DNA of 64,000 nucleotides from Phyto melanocephala (lineage: Eukaryota > Arthropoda > Insecta > Diptera > Rhinophoridae). The stretch lies in contig OW799235.1 in NCBI GenBank assembly GCA_941918925.1, positions 31,919,201 through 31,983,200 on the forward strand, in the 5' to 3' direction. The notes under the pieces are model-generated. The model ran no database searches. It saw only the letters and a list, made by a program, of their open reading frames with translations, and had not been told where the DNA came from. Below, piece after piece: positions 21,762 to 35,252 of the stretch. Both the position numbers and the translations under genes were made by a program. The stretch's first letter is position 1. Each line of letters starts with the position of its first letter.

Positions 21762-22689
21762 GAAGGCAAAACTTATATATTGGTATTCGCAGCTTCCCCG
21801 GAAAAAAAATTTATATAAGTAATGCATGAAGAAATTTTTAATATAAGTTGAGTTCCTAAAACATTCTTAATATGGAAAGCTTTATGAAGTTGCAGTAATA
21901 GAGGCAATTCATTTTATATAGTTGACTCTATAAATACCGATGTATACATTAAAATTATGTGTGCAAAAGATATTTCTACTATAAAAAGAAACGTTTCTAG
22001 TGGTATAAAGGCAATATTTTGTTCCGCGAGATAATCCTAAAAACTGTCCGCAGTGAAGATATATTGTGCTAAGATAATTGGAGGGTACAAAAAGTTATCG
22101 CATAATTTGAAAGAATATGAAAAGAAATGGTCAATCCGTATCAAACAATGACTGAAAAAACAATCACATCTCTATTGTAAAAGTTTTTGATCTACGAGTT
22201 CATAAGAACTGTTTAAAAATATACAAGTTAAAGTTTTCTGTGATCCGTAAAAAATTATTTAATTCTGTATAGGATAAGATTTTTTGCTCATACTTTGTTT
22301 ATTTCAATAAAATTTAAAATTTTGAGTTTCTCGTTTCATAAAGATCATGTTTTATTTATTATTGTTTTATTGATATTATTAGGAAATGCCTTTTTATTAA
22401 AACTAAATTTTCTAAGCACAACTAGATATTATTTTCCTTAACTGACAGTTTCCCGATCTTTAAACTCTATTCGAAATCAGCCTCCAGTAATGGCCATTTA
22501 TCATGATTCAAATTCAAAACTATTCGAAACTTATTAGCTAAATTCAAACTATGTGAATGGAAATCATTGAGCTGATATCTCCCTTTTAGCATCATCTACT
22601 CCAACAAACTGCTGTTCTCAAACAGAAAAGACTTTACACAATTAGTAAGTCAAGTAAGGTTATTCGATCGAAATGCACGATGTAAATTT
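21762..22689. other. AT-rich stretch, nothing recognised
   Basis: No motif or terminal repeat recognised. Confidence 0.45.
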
Positions 22690-22970
22690 TAAGGTTTTTG
22701 CTCAACTTGATGTGTTTCCAACAAGATGATACCAGTTGCCGCACAGGCAACGAAAAACTGGCTTCACATTGTGGTTATTAAATTGAATTTCCTTTCATGG
22801 CTTTCATGGTTCAAGAGCTAAAGGATGAGATGATTTGGAACTTAGATGACATTTAACCTCATGTATATGTGTCATTAACATCAACTTCTTTACATATAAC
22901 TGTTATAGATCGTTCTATAGTAATAAGAAATATTAAGTTAATTTCTATTTATTTAATTTACATTAATATC
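22690..22970 (+). pseudogene. Mariner transposase fragment
   Basis: CVFQQDDTSCRTGNEKLASH-like sequence (second catalytic Asp region, read across a frame change) is followed by an ELKDEMIWNLDDI segment and PHVY, which correspond to the mariner C-terminal ELKDEIxRxIxDIxPxLC region. The segment between them is deleted. No TIRs seen. Confidence 0.6.
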
Positions 22971-24647
22971 ATGCTTTCTTTTTTGAACCACACCGTATTA
23001 CAACGAAACCAAATTGCAAATAAGTGTAATTAAGATGTTGATATATAAAATTTTGTTAAATTTTTGTGTTGTTGTACAAAAGGTTCAGGGATATGTAAAG
23101 GGGCCTTAGGCATAAGTGTGAATATATTTTTCATGCGCATAATAACATGGGAGATAGAGATTTTGAATTGATGGTTGTTTCATTCCAAATTAAGTTGACA
23201 ACTCATGACAGCCTGATAACTATAATTAAAGTAATTTCATATTTTAATCAAAGTTATAAAAAAGTTTAAAAGAAAGCGATTTTTCTATCAATACAAATTT
23301 CTAAAGCATTTTGTTTGTATTTTCTTTTAATATTTCTAATTAAGTACTCTCTACGTACACACAAACATTTAGAAAATTCGTACCATAATCTTTGTCTGTA
23401 GATATACAAACATATTTAGTTTAAATAATTTGTTTCTCTTATTTTGTAACGAATGTACTGGTGTTCTTTTACCTACAATATGTTCTACATACAATATACT
23501 TTGCTGTTAACTCAAAGTAAAATACTGAGAAATAGAACACCAACACTCAAACTCACACATACAAAGAAAAATATTTTATATCATAGTAGTAAGTAATATT
23601 TTTTTTTCTAAAGCAAAGACTTATGTTTTAATTCCATATACACTTAAAACAGCACAAATATACAAATATGATATATTTTGTATATGTGTATGTATGTGAA
23701 CATGTACCAAATGTTGTTACTTCAAAGTGAAATCATTTAATTTTCCCAGTTGCTTTCAATCCTGGTAATCGTGGCATCTGGGTGCCTTTTCCAAAATGTT
23801 GTTTATTGTATAGCAATAAAGGAACAAATGCAAAATGTAAAATGTAAATAGAAAAAGGAAAACATTTAAAAGACCAAAAGAAAAAAGCTTTTGAGGTAAA
23901 ATTTCCATTGAACTTGATCTAAAGAAAATTTAAATTGGGAACTCAGCTTTGAAATAGAATTCGGTTCAATAAGATTTTTGACATTGGATAAACAAATAAT
24001 GTCACAGCAATCAAATCAATGTGTATGAGTTTAATTTTCTACTTATTCACTAGAATACATGAGTTGTTTGATAACAATTCTAATCTTAAAACTTTAAGCA
24101 ATTTTCTTTTGAATGGGGCAAATATATTGGCTTTCAACAGCAAAGCAAGTTTAAGATACACAGAATAATATAATTTATTTTAAGATTGCATTGAAGTGAA
24201 AGTAATTTTATAAGTAAAAGTTACCTGTTAAGAATAAACATTAGTTATGCATGGAAGGCCAATTTGATAGTGTGCCATCAGCCGGGGCATTAACGGCATT
24301 TGTATTCGTTACATTGTTCAGTTAATTAAATTGGTAGGTGTTTCGTGTTTGTACTGTAATAACACAAATACTTTTTTATTAAAAATATTCTTGAATTTAT
24401 TATACAATTTCCAAAAAATTTGTATTTTTTCTATAATTATAACATGTTTGCCATGCGAAAAGCACAATAGGGGAGCACTTCCTCTGACCGGTTGCGTATA
24501 CTTAATATTTTTATATGGTGCCAAATTATCTAACACTCATACGTTCCCTTATAAAAATTCATCTTAAAATTGCAGCATCATCCATTTTATTTCCATATCG
24601 AACTACTTTTATGTATTTTATTTTCAGATCTCACTTGAGTTTAATTA
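22971..24647. other. AT-rich stretch, nothing recognised
   Basis: No gene or repeat recognised. The overlapping short frames at 24318-24567 on opposite strands have no family resemblance. Confidence 0.45.
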
Positions 24648-25735
24648 TTATACCCTTCGCACGGTAGTCTTAAAGGGTATATATTTTCTGAAAGCCCATG
24701 AATAGGGGAGTAAGCTAAGCACTGTCCGTCTGTCGGTCTGACCATCTGTCCGACTGTCCTAGTGTGTATTGAAATCAACGTTTTGAAGCCCTTTGACTTT
24801 GGTAAGCCCCGTGTGATATATCATAATATCATAAATATTCACGAGCAAATTGATATTCGAAATCTGTATAATCGCCCCATAACTATCTGAGATATGAGCA
24901 AATAAACACGACTGTCTGTGTTTTTTCGCTTATTTTTACCACAAAAGTTAAAAATGTTCAGCTCTAGGATAATTTTTACTACAAAAATTAAAATTTTGCA
25001 GCCCTAAGAAAATGTTTAGATGCGGCTGTTACTATTTGTTAATTTAGTATATCTCTGGAGATACCCATGGCAAATGTTGGACAAAGTAATCACTAATCGG
25101 CAAAGTTATAGGCTAAAATATTTGGAAATATATAAATATTTTTTTAAATGTAATAAATTTTTTTCAAACTCCTAAATAAGTTTTGAACACGCTTAAGATA
25201 CAAACTTATAATTTGTGATCTCAGAAATTATTTAAAAAAAACTTACAAATCGTTTTGAAACCAACTAAGATATAAGCACCTAAAATTTGCAAACAAATAG
25301 AGATACTTTTCAGTTTTTTTATAACCAAGATGTCAAATATGGGGATCAAACGGGCTTGAGTATTCAAATAGAGTTGGATCTTAAACGAAAAATATTCAAA
25401 ATAGTGTCCTTGACCAAATGGCGAATATATGAGTCAAACATAGTAGTTACGACTTTGTCTCCTTTAACCCCAACAATATAAGTATAGAAAATAGTAAAGT
25501 ACAATGCACTAAGCTGTAGAAAAGTATAAAATCGAAGATGGCGTCTGAAACAAAATGGTGGAAACGGATTTCTTCTACCCTATCTATATAAGTATCAAAT
25601 GAAAGGAATCGAATACAATTAACTATGAAAAATTTCATAATCAAGGATGGCATCGGAAATAATAAAGAAATCAATGAATTGCATGAAATCTAAAATTTAG
25701 GCTAGGCTGCGATGTCGTCATTATACCTATGTACA
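24648..25735 (+). repeat. Longest family-B repeat copy
   Basis: It starts TATACCCTTCGCACGGTAG with a nearby inverted AAGGGTATA (a small terminal hairpin), then TATTTTCTGAAAGCC, a GTCCGTCTGTCGGTCTGACC run, GTTTTGAAGCCC and the AATATCATAAATATTC block. The first 570 bp match the inverted copy at 975-1437. The last part (25560-25735, ATCAAATGAAAGGA to GCTAGGCTGCGATG) matches 30835-31080 in reverse. The frames at 25287-25674 inside it are not conserved between copies, so I do not call them genes. Confidence 0.65.
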
Positions 25736-28190
25736 TACTGTTACGCGCCGCCTAGATTATAAAACAAAACAAACTTAATTTTATATGAAAGTCAAAATAA
25801 TCCCTAAAGAAACGTAGTCAAAGGTCATGAAAGGTATTGTTTTCCCAGCTAGCTGTTGGAATACTGGTTGTGTGATTCTTGACCCGAATTTCTAGGCGCG
25901 TAAACATATAAAATTCTACTTTCATGCCACGTACAGAAACCAGAAGTAGAATAAAATATACTTGTATTAATATATGCAACAGAGTAATATATATGACAAG
26001 ATGTAATGTCATCGAGGTACAATTGTTCCCTCCCTTCACGAAAATAAATACACCAATGACAATCAAAGTACCATGTTATTTTCCTGATTGTCCCTTTTTT
26101 ATAATCAGACTTACATTACCCTACATTACGATCTCCAAAACCTGTCATTCCCAAGAAAATAACACAAAAAAAAACGTAACATTTTTATTTATAAACTAAA
26201 TATGAGTACTTAAAATAGAAACTGAAAAAAAATTTAAATAGTATAAAAAAAATTATATATCTATATATGTACATATATATATGTATACAAACGTTTGTAA
26301 AGAATGTAAGAGAAAAAAAATAAAATAAAAATACTATTGTTTATTAAAGAATTTATAAAACAAAACAAAAACCAAAGAAGAGAAGAGATCAATTCTCACA
26401 TTGAGAAGTAAAATTTTACAACCGCGAATATATGTAAGTGAGAAAGGAAATACCGAAGAAGAAATTTAAATTATTTCTTTTTATATTATTGATAATTTAG
26501 AACGAATGAATTGAAGAAATATGATTTATAATATCAAAGCAGAGAATAATAAATTATCATTGATAATTAGCGAAAAAGGTAACTTACAGAAATCGTGTTG
26601 TTGTTTAACAGCTGCTCAGTTCCTTAGTTGGGCCCAGCACAGGAATGGAACGAAAATTTCTATATTTGGAAATTATCTTATATTTAAAAAATAGTTGTAT
26701 TACTCTCTACTTAAGATACATATTTATACAAAACAAAAAAATAAAGAATAAAATGTTAGGGTTATCGATCAAGATTTTTGTTTGGGTTTTTTTTTATCTC
26801 TTTTTGAAAAAAAAACTAGATATAAATTTAATTTCTTTTTCTACTCTTCTACATTTTTTTGCTTTTTATAATTTATGAAATTTAATTTAATTTAATTCAA
26901 TTTAAATTTTTTTTTTTTATACAAGAAAATATAAATTATTAATAGTGTGTCATCGTTAATGTAGAAAATTAAATAAGTTGAAAACTATGGAATAACTTTG
27001 AGGATGTAAATTAATGTTTTTGTTTTAATTTTTTTTTCCTCTTTTTTTTTAATTTAAGATTTTAATTAATTAATATATAGTCTTTACCCAAGACGATATA
27101 AGTCTTTACCCATTTTCAATTGTATACCATTTGTAATTTTCAATTTAATTTAATATTCACTTTTTGTATATATTTAAGTTTTAATTCACGATATTACGTT
27201 ATAGCAAAATAAACGAAAATTATTATATATAGGTTAAATAAGAAATAAGTTTATAAGACACATTAGTTTTTTCTTTTTAATGTTTTAAGAAAAATTTTAA
27301 ATATTTAAATAGTTACGTCATATTTCGTTTTAGTATGATTTCTGGCTACGAGGCCAGGATCACATGGATTCGTTACCCTGACAGAACTTTCTTTATCTAG
27401 TAGGGTAATGATGATATCACTTTATGAACACCTTCAAGTAATTTTGTAAAGAAACGTTGGGTTGTAAGTTTAGTGTCCCTTCTTGATTTGCAATATATAC
27501 TAAATCCGGTAATTTTCATGGAAACGTTAGGGAGAATGAATTGGAACCATGTGGTGACTTTCACCGAATATCTAGGAGAATATATGGAACATTTATTTTT
27601 TTTTAAATGCTTATTTAAATTAATAATTACATTTACCTTTCCTGTTAATAAGTTTCAAAAGTGGTGAGATTTAAATTTAACTTTTGAAGCTTTTCACTTT
27701 AATTTAAACTCTTTTGGTTTTAATTTTAATTTTTCTATCCACTTAAACTTTCCACTGATCTATATAAATAGGTAGGCAACTTATCTTTTCGGCTTTATAT
27801 TAATAAATGAATAATAAAAAAAGCGTATTTCTTTATTTTAGTTACATACTTGCCCTTGTGTACAAACTAATTTCAACGGGATTAACATTCTTTTAAAACC
27901 GATTCATTTGACTCAATTTAACTGGCCGCTAAAAACAAAAAAAATTTTAAAAGCAAACCCCAAGTACAAAAATTTGCAAGTTGCTCATTAACTCTCACTA
28001 TATGGAATTCTCCTGTGATGTATATGTATGTAGGATGTAGAACTATAAATACAAGTTAGGGTTTTCAGTATGTGATGTGAAAAGGATTAAAAGTTTTGTT
28101 TTACTACTAATAATTGGGGATTTTTAAAGGTTTGAATTTTATTTTTTTTTTCTGTTTTACGTAAAATCGCAACAATACATGAAGTGTGTT
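25736..28190. other. AT-rich stretch, nothing recognised
   Basis: Short ATATATGTACATATATATATG-like simple sequence near 26260. The 91-codon plus-strand frame at 25924-26199 reads as unique sequence but has no recognisable motif. An AGTCTTTACCCA direct repeat occurs twice near 27080-27115. I looked for LTR borders here because of the TGTTACGCGCC start at 25739 but found no second copy. Confidence 0.4.
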
Positions 28191-28232
28191 ATCATATTCG
28201 GCACGACCGAATATAGCGCTTTAACTCGATTA
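28190..28232 (-). repeat. Orphan hairpin tip
   Basis: ATTCGGCACGACCGAAT (28196-28212, one arm mismatch) followed by ATAGCGCTTTAACTCG matches the minus-strand version of the dispersed repeat tip. Nothing recognisable from the family adjoins it. Confidence 0.6.
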
Positions 28233-29355
28233 ATCTTGTTGTCATTTAAGGTGAACATAATAAGCCCACAAAAATGACGTACATTAAAGGGCGCGTTACA
28301 TTACATTGTTATTATTTTCACATTTGTATTTTTGTTCTACTGTCTGTTTGTAAAGTTCTTAAATCAAAAACTACTCAATCATGATTTATATGTCAAGCAG
28401 TTGACATATGATTTAAGGTTCACTGGTCAAGGGACCAGGTTTCCGTACACTTAAGTACATATGCGGTTGTAATGTTTAAGCAGAATTGTGTACTAAATCA
28501 TTTGTTTGTGTTTTTATATTAACAGCTAGATAGTATTCCTGAAAGGATACAATAATGTTTAAACATACCTGTATTCAGTTGTTATATTTCAAGTTTATAT
28601 AATGGCTCGAAGAGACAATCACATTTAAATAATTAAGTTTAACACATTGTTAATTAAAATCTCTGGGTCTTAAGTTATAACCGCATAAGGATATCTTTCA
28701 CTGCATGAATGCGAAAACATATACATTTATTGTTACACTTGTCTTTTCTCGCCAGCAGAAGTTTAAATGAATGAGTTATTTTGGTAAATCCAATTTTGTA
28801 ACTAGTTTTAACCATTGCATTTTAGCTCAGCTTTTCATTTCAAGTTAAAGGTTTAAATTAAAAAATTTTCCTTCAAAGATTTGCTTCATTTACAAATTAT
28901 ATGCATGAATTTTGACCTTTAGCATGCATTGCTCAACATATGGTCATTGTGCGTCGTATACTTTTACGAAAACACATCAATAATCTTGTCAACTCAACAG
29001 CAGCAGTGACAGCAATAACACCAACAATATCAAGACTGTCATTGACAACATGAATGGATTGAGCAACGACAAAAACAACTGCGACAGCAAACAAAACACC
29101 GACCAAAAGAAATAAAAAATTTAAAACATCAGTAAGAGCGTCATGTAAAAAGTTACAACAACAGTGAGTAATATTGAAATTAACACCATTGTTTAAGTGT
29201 AAGCAAATCTGCATACATTCATACATATGCAACGAAACTTACAAGCACATGCTATACAGTATATGTGCTGGTAAATTTATTTAAACATATTGAATAGGTG
29301 CAATAGTAATATTCATTCCTATATATCTTTTTAATTATTTAACTCACTAAAAGTA
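28233..29355. other. AT-rich stretch, nothing recognised
   Basis: Contains a CAA/CAG-rich patch at 28985-29165. Its 99-codon minus-strand frame has a Val/Leu-rich translation with no family resemblance and is most likely chance. Confidence 0.45.
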
Positions 29356-29897
29356 AAGGGTCCGCTCAACTACTTTTTCTTTTTTTTTTAAATGCTATAA
29401 AAAAGTGTAGTTTCGGCTGTGTGGCACGTCCTGTTAAAAGCAAATGTTCCCAATATCCTCCTCTTCAATTTTTGTGAACAAAAATTCGTTCAACATGGCC
29501 CAATAACTATCGCCATTGACTACGGCCACTCCTTGCTCATTTTCGAAGAAATTGGCACAATTATGCCTCTGGACCAAAATCCGCACCAAACAGTGACTCG
29601 TTTTGGGCATATCGGCTTTTTAATCTATGCAGGCGGGTCTTCTGTGCCCCAAATGCGACAATTTTGCCTGTTTACATACCAGCCAAGATCAAAATGAGCT
29701 GAAAGGATGACTTTTTTTTGGCAAAATCGGCCAAAGTAATGTCGCAATATTTCACAGCGTTGTTCAAGCGTATACACAAACATATTCGTTTAGCCGAAGG
29801 ATAAAACTAATTATCTGTCAAATCAGACATGTGCTTAGTGTTACCATTCACGAAATAATCACTAGTTGAAAAAAAAAACTTTAGATGGCGAACCCTT
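29356..29897 (-). mobile_element. 542-bp mariner deletion derivative
   Basis: It is flanked by TA (29354-29355, 29898-29899). Ends: AAGGGTCCGCTCAACT and, on the minus strand, AAGGGTTCGCCATCTA. On the minus strand, between 29690 and 29400, it reads a KRVTVWCGFWS-like segment followed by IIVPIS and KEWP, then fragments of the QQDGATCHTA region, the central mariner transposase. The N-terminal half and the final DFFLWG block are absent. The same family occurs at 48480-48860. Confidence 0.7.
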
Positions 29898-29899
29898 TA

Positions 29900-30800
29900 T
29901 TTATTTGTGCCAATACATTAAGTAACGCAAACCCTAAATAAAATTTGTTTAAAGGTAATTGTTAATAGTTTTTATGGATATAAATTTGTTACTTGATGTT
30001 TAGTTAACGATTTTGTACACCCCTACTTATATTTGTTGTACTTTTCTTACCTCAATTTTTTTTTACAAAAATTTATCCAAAATATGACCTCCTTATCAAA
30101 AATATTCAGCACAATATATACCCGCTATAAATTTGCCATATTACACATATGTATAAACAGCAATTATTTTCAAGACAAGTAAGATTGTTTTGCATTTGCT
30201 AAACAAAATGTTTATGTAATCCAATTTTTATATTAAGTTTTTTTTTTATAAAAGGTACTTGTAATATACGACGACCTATTTATATAATCAGCTTAGTTAG
30301 CTAAGTCGGTAGAAATTGCACAAAATTTTATAGGTTTTGTAAACTGTCGTTACATAGCGCTGTATACGATCCCAAATAATTTTAACATCCATATTGTTAC
30401 TGAAGTTATTATAATTCAGTAGCCAATATATGGATGAGTGGCCTTATAATTCTTAGTTTATTTTAAGATTAAAAGTAAAAGTCGGAAACGAAACGCAGAA
30501 ATTAGAGAATGAATGCCAGTAGAGTTAAAGAAAAAACCCTTTGCTATAGTTAGTTGAACTACTATGGGACGACGCATTTACTTCATCATACTTACGAGAT
30601 AAGTTCACATAAACTCTATATTAAAATTAACTTCTATCGATTTCGCAGCAAATTCTGTCTCGACACATCTTTTATAGTGACAAGACAGACCAGTGATATT
30701 TTAAGTTTTATACGGAAGCAGACATTTGAGGAAGCCTGAGCACAATGATTGTACTGTAAATAGAAATAAAAACTGCATCAAAAAATCAAAAAGATTCTGG
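29900..30800. other. AT-rich stretch, nothing recognised
   Basis: No motif or terminal repeat recognised. Confidence 0.45.
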
Positions 30801-31085
30801 ACAAGTAAGAGCAGTATATTCGGCCGTGCCGAATCTCATAAAACACTTCACCGTCATGACCACATCGCAGCTTAGCCTACATTTTAGATTTCATAAAATT
30901 CACTATTTTCTTTATTATTTCCGACGTCATCTTTGATTTTGAATTTTTAGTTAGTTAACTATATTCTACTAGTCAAGTCCTTTCATTTGATATCCATATT
31001 GTTGGGGTTAAAAAAATCGCTCCACTATTTTATTTCAGTCAATATCTTGGATTTTACACTTTTGTATAGTTTACTACATTGTATT
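30801..31085 (-). repeat. Hairpin-ended family-B repeat end
   Basis: It starts with ACAAGTAAGAGCAGTATATT, the palindrome ATTCGGCCGTGCCGAAT (30818-30834), and then matches, in reverse, the terminal 180 bp of the long copy at 24648-25735 (ACCACATCGCAGCTTAGCCT, TTTCATTTGATATCCATATT). This joins the hairpin tip to family B, which had lost it in the long copy. Confidence 0.6.
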
Positions 31086-33410
31086 GTACTGTTGCTGTTG
31101 CTTTGCGGGTATGAAACTAGACACCAATATTAATAAAGATGTCTATTTTAGGCAGACTTGAGATTGCTATAATTGATAGACTGTTAAGTCTCAGAGCATC
31201 GAAACGGTTTAAATGGTGAAAATAAAGCGTTAAAGCATATTTCATTAAGAGATGAAAATGAGATTCTTCATTATACACTTAGCGAAAATTTCGTCAGAAA
31301 TTGTTACATGATACTGCTTATCTTATATAAACATTCAAATATAAGGAGTGGACGGTATCGAAGCAACGATATCCTTTGACTGCTCGATATAAAGAAGAAA
31401 AAGAAAACTTAACTCTTTTATTCTCAATTTAGCATAATCTCACTAATTATGCCGACCAATTATGGATGTCTGGGGAAGTAGAGTAGCAATAATTGGTCCT
31501 AGAGTTATTATCTTAGATTAAGGAATACTCTACTACCAAATACGCAGAAAAAAATAAAGACTAACTTCCATTACGAAATTGATATGTAAATTTTTTTACG
31601 AAAAATTTTACCATTTTGGATATTGATACATAACCTCTTGAACCAATATTAACAAAATATCAGTAGGTTTATCCTACGATATTTTTTTTTCATATTGTAT
31701 ATCTTCTGTCTTCTCAACATCGAAATCAAATGTAATGATGGACTATAATAGAGCTTAGAGAGCAGTACAAAATAGCGAGAAACTAGGAGGAGAATACTCA
31801 TGTCGGAGGCAAACTGTATGTTGGTCATTTATATTTTATATGAATTTGATAGATATACCAACACTAAATATATTTATAACCTCAGAACAACTTGGAATGA
31901 AAACTTTTAAATTCATCACAAAGTAGGACAAAAATTAGTTAAACCGAACATGTCACATCGCTTGCAAAAAGAATCTATTCCAAAATTATGAAGCGATTTT
32001 TTAAGCTTGTGATGATACAGCTGAAATAAAAAAAAACAATTTTATTAGTTTAATACAGAGGATGAAGTAAAGCTTTCTGTATCCCAGAAATAAAATTAGA
32101 AGTCTAATGTGAAATGTTCTGCATGTTCTAACTTTGCTTGTAAAAACATTAAAGTGTAAAGCTTTAAAGTGAATAGTATTTGACTGATTATTAAAAAACT
32201 AATGCTTTTTCATCACTAACAGGCTTTGAAATATTATGTCAGCTTTTTGATATCGGACACTTTAGTGACCCCACATTGTATTTTATGTTTTAAACTAGAC
32301 TCTTTACTTAAATAGTTAACTGATTCCATCTTCTGGGTGGTTGTTTTAAGTTCTAAGCCACTGCAACTTTATTAGACACTGAGCGAGATTGCTTCAGGAC
32401 TAAATTGAATTATTTGCAACGGACAAGCATAGCCTTTACTTAAAACTTAACACAGTTGTACTTTTATAACGTGAAGCATTATTACTCTGAAATATAGTGA
32501 AGATTTCTAGTTAAGAAGTAAGAAGCAATGAAAAATATTTCAATAAAAACTAATTTTAAATTTTATTAATACAAAATTGTCCTCCTCGTTGTTATTCACC
32601 TAAACTAACTTCGACTAGTTACGCTGCAACGACTTCTCCACCCTAATACATACACAAATCTGTTGTATATGTCTGAATGCAACTATTTTGTATTTTATAT
32701 TTTGCATAAATGTTTGTAATTCACTTTTACTTGTATGCAGACATACACAATGTTTATGTTGTGTATATGTGTGTTAAAAAAACGCAGTGTAAAACTTTGT
32801 AAAAAATTAAAATAATAATAATAACAGTGACAGGACCGTTGGGTTTTTGCGTGTATAGACAAGAAATCAGCAAATAAATTAAAACAATTTCTTGTTTATA
32901 GCGAAAACAACGAAATAATTAAATACATTTCGTAATGTTAAAAAATTTGCGACTTTTTTCATGTTAAGGAGTTAATACATACATACTTACATACAGAGTT
33001 AAACAGGATGTTAAACTGAGAGATAACAATATAAAAGTGTAGTGTAGGTGGTAGGTATTGGTAAATGATAAAATATATCGATAAACATTGTTTCGATAAA
33101 TTTTTTTATATCCATATATATATATATAGATTTTGATTTATATTAAAATATCGCTTTGAAGATATTTCAATATTTTTATAAGTTTCGATACGACAAGCAC
33201 ATTTAATCAACGTAAACCAACAATACTTCTTAAAAACTTAATTTGAGAAGTATTTAAAACTATAAGATTTTAAATTAAAATATTATTAGTAAGACAACGT
33301 AAGTTCTAAAGCAACCAGTATCACTATCAGACATCGGTATTCTATTTTTGGCTACAGCCAGATTAACTGCAGACAAACGACTTATTCGGAAGATATTGGC
33401 AACGTACATA
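31086..33410. other. AT-rich stretch, nothing recognised
   Basis: No recognisable gene. A TATATATATATAT tract lies near 33115 and several ATCGATA-like words near 33075-33190. Confidence 0.45.
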
Positions 33411-34289
33411 GGGGTATTTTTGCCAATCTAGCCGGTCATCACTGATTTTTAGTTTATATTGCTTCTTTAAAGTTATTGAGTGCATCTAGATTAATGAAAC
33501 TTGGTAGAAATATGTGCTATAGTCACAGGCTGGTAAGGCTTAAAAATAAGGAAAACCAGATCAAGAGGAAAAAAGTTTTCGTAAGAAGAACTAATCCTAC
33601 CTCTAGGAATCAATGGGTCAGAATTTAGCAAAAATCTATTATAAATGTCTATGTGGCACAGAACCCTTAAAAACTTTCTAGCGATTCTGCCCGTAAGCCG
33701 GAAATATTTGTTTCGAGTCTCAGACGCTTCTTTTTTTTGTTTTTTGCTCAATAGGCAACAATGCCTCATTAATAACAGTTGTAATGTAAAGTCATGCAGT
33801 GTCGAAGCAATAATCGGCAAACTTGTGCAACCACTTGATCTTACTTCAATAATAACTTTGATTAAATCCAGTTCAATTTCAGTTATTTGTGTAGCTAATT
33901 CAGGATTAAAACAAAATCTTCTGCTGCTGTTACCATTGTTGCTGGTACTCAAACCAGTTTTCTGACAATCCACTATTTGTCCTAATTCACTAAAATTACA
34001 CATGCCTTTTTTGCACAGGTACAATAACAAAAAACACTAGGTTTTTTATTTAGTTTAATAGACGAGATCTCATCTTTTATCATCATGTATAACATTTGGG
34101 GGATTGCGAAAGTGAGTACCCATGCAATTTACTCAACTTTCTTGACTTTAATAGTGCCCCAAAATGACGATTCTCAAGTAAAAATCTTGAAAATTTACTA
34201 AACGACGCAAAGTTTTGTTCTCTGTCGAACTGCGTATCACATAAATTTCACTTTTGACCAAATGTCCGGCTAGGCTGGAAAAATACCCC
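33411..34289 (-). mobile_element. TIR DNA transposon of unresolved superfamily
   Basis: The ends are inverted repeats of about 29 bp: GGGGTATTTTTGCCAATCTA at the left and, on the minus strand, GGGGTATTTTTCCAGCCTAG at the right, both followed by a GCCGGNCAT run. Both ends are flanked by TA (33409-33410, 34290-34291). At 879 bp it is probably non-autonomous. It holds the 179-codon minus-strand ORF. A TA duplication with GGGG-starting ends would fit a Tc1/mariner-like or pogo-like superfamily, but I cannot tie the ORF to one. Confidence 0.65.
33491..34030 (-). CDS. ORF of 179 codons in a TIR transposon, family not named
   Basis: Open on the minus strand and contained between the TIRs. It reads NNGNSSRRFCFNPELATQIT then EIELDLIKVI, and further on KKEASETRNKYFR, ARKFLRV and NRFLLNSDPLI. 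From memory these segments resemble, in order, uncharacterised insect transposon-associated proteins with a GNTARRFF..P...ITGI motif and a C-terminal EEAxExRNKDxRxxRxxxxRKxSR...L..SDP motif; I cannot name the family. The region between the two blocks looks degenerate and the N-terminus of such proteins (usually much longer) is missing. Probably a truncated, inactive gene, although no stop interrupts it. Confidence 0.5.
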   Translation of the reverse strand: MLLYLCKKGMCNFSELGQIVDCQKTGLSTSNNGNSSRRFCFNPELATQITEIELDLIKVIIEVRSSGCTSLPIIASTLHDFTLQLLLMRHCCLLSKKQKKEASETRNKYFRLTGRIARKFLRVLCHIDIYNRFLLNSDPLIPRGRISSSYENFFPLDLVFLIFKPYQPVTIAHISTKFH

Positions 34290-34291
34290 TA

Positions 34292-35250
34292 TGTGCGACG
34301 TCAGTAAGTTAAATATTTGAAGACTTCTTCTTAAAGGATCGGACCACTTTCCTCTCAAGTCAAGGTGTACTTAGATATTAATTTAATTCATTGAGAATAT
34401 AATCTGAGCCTGTTGTATTCAAAGTTGGATTAAAAATTTCTATGAAGGCCAAATTGCAGATTTTTTGTGCTGATGAAGCTTAGATGGTTTATTGTTTACG
34501 AGACCCTTTATATCTACATTATAATCCGCTTTAAATAATATTGTTCATCTTTTTTGAAAATCAGGATTTAATATGTCTGCTGCAGATCAAATAGAATTTC
34601 CATCTAAAGTCTGGTATTCTGTTCAGCATTTCATGCGAACTGTTGTCAATATAAGAATATTATAACAAAAATTTGTGGAATAATGTTTCCTAATATGAAG
34701 TGTGACATTAATATTTTATTACGTATAAAATAATGTGAACAATAATGCGAAATTCGATGCAAAAACTGATCAATGTGAAATAACTAAAGTTGTTCCACAT
34801 ATTTCACAAATTGAAACGGGGATCAGTCTTAATGTATTAAATACTAACGGCTTTACTTACAACATTTAGTATGGCCTTTGAAGCATAAATAAATTACGTT
34901 GCCATACAGAAACGGTCTTATAAATCCTTTATTAATCTATTTTAAATAAGGCAGAAATACGACAGCAGGCTATCGACTACAAATTCCGTTGGTTACAGTT
35001 GTCGTATCTAGCAGCCGATATAAAAGACGTTTTTAGATTCACATATTTTATTGCTGTAACTTTTAAAGGGTTTACTTTACGAAAATAAAATTGCTTTTAT
35101 ATGTATACCAAAAATATGTCAAAATAAAAAAAAATAATATATTTGCTTAACACTTTTTTATTGGTAATGCCTTCAAGAAGTGTTGACTTTGCGATTTTCT
35201 TATTGTTAAATAAAATAACTTTAAGTTAAAATTAATTTCAAAGTTCTTAA
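34292..35250. other. AT-rich stretch, nothing recognised
   Basis: No motif or terminal repeat recognised. Confidence 0.45.
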
Positions 35251-35252
35251 TA

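Noticed and set aside
25736..27400. Possible LTR (TGTTACGCGCC start at 25739)
   Set aside because: No second copy, primer-binding site, gag or pol sequence found nearby.
28933..29232. 99-codon minus-strand frame with hydrophobic Val-rich text
   Set aside because: Comes from a CAA/CAG-rich simple-sequence patch; no signal or family motif can be claimed.
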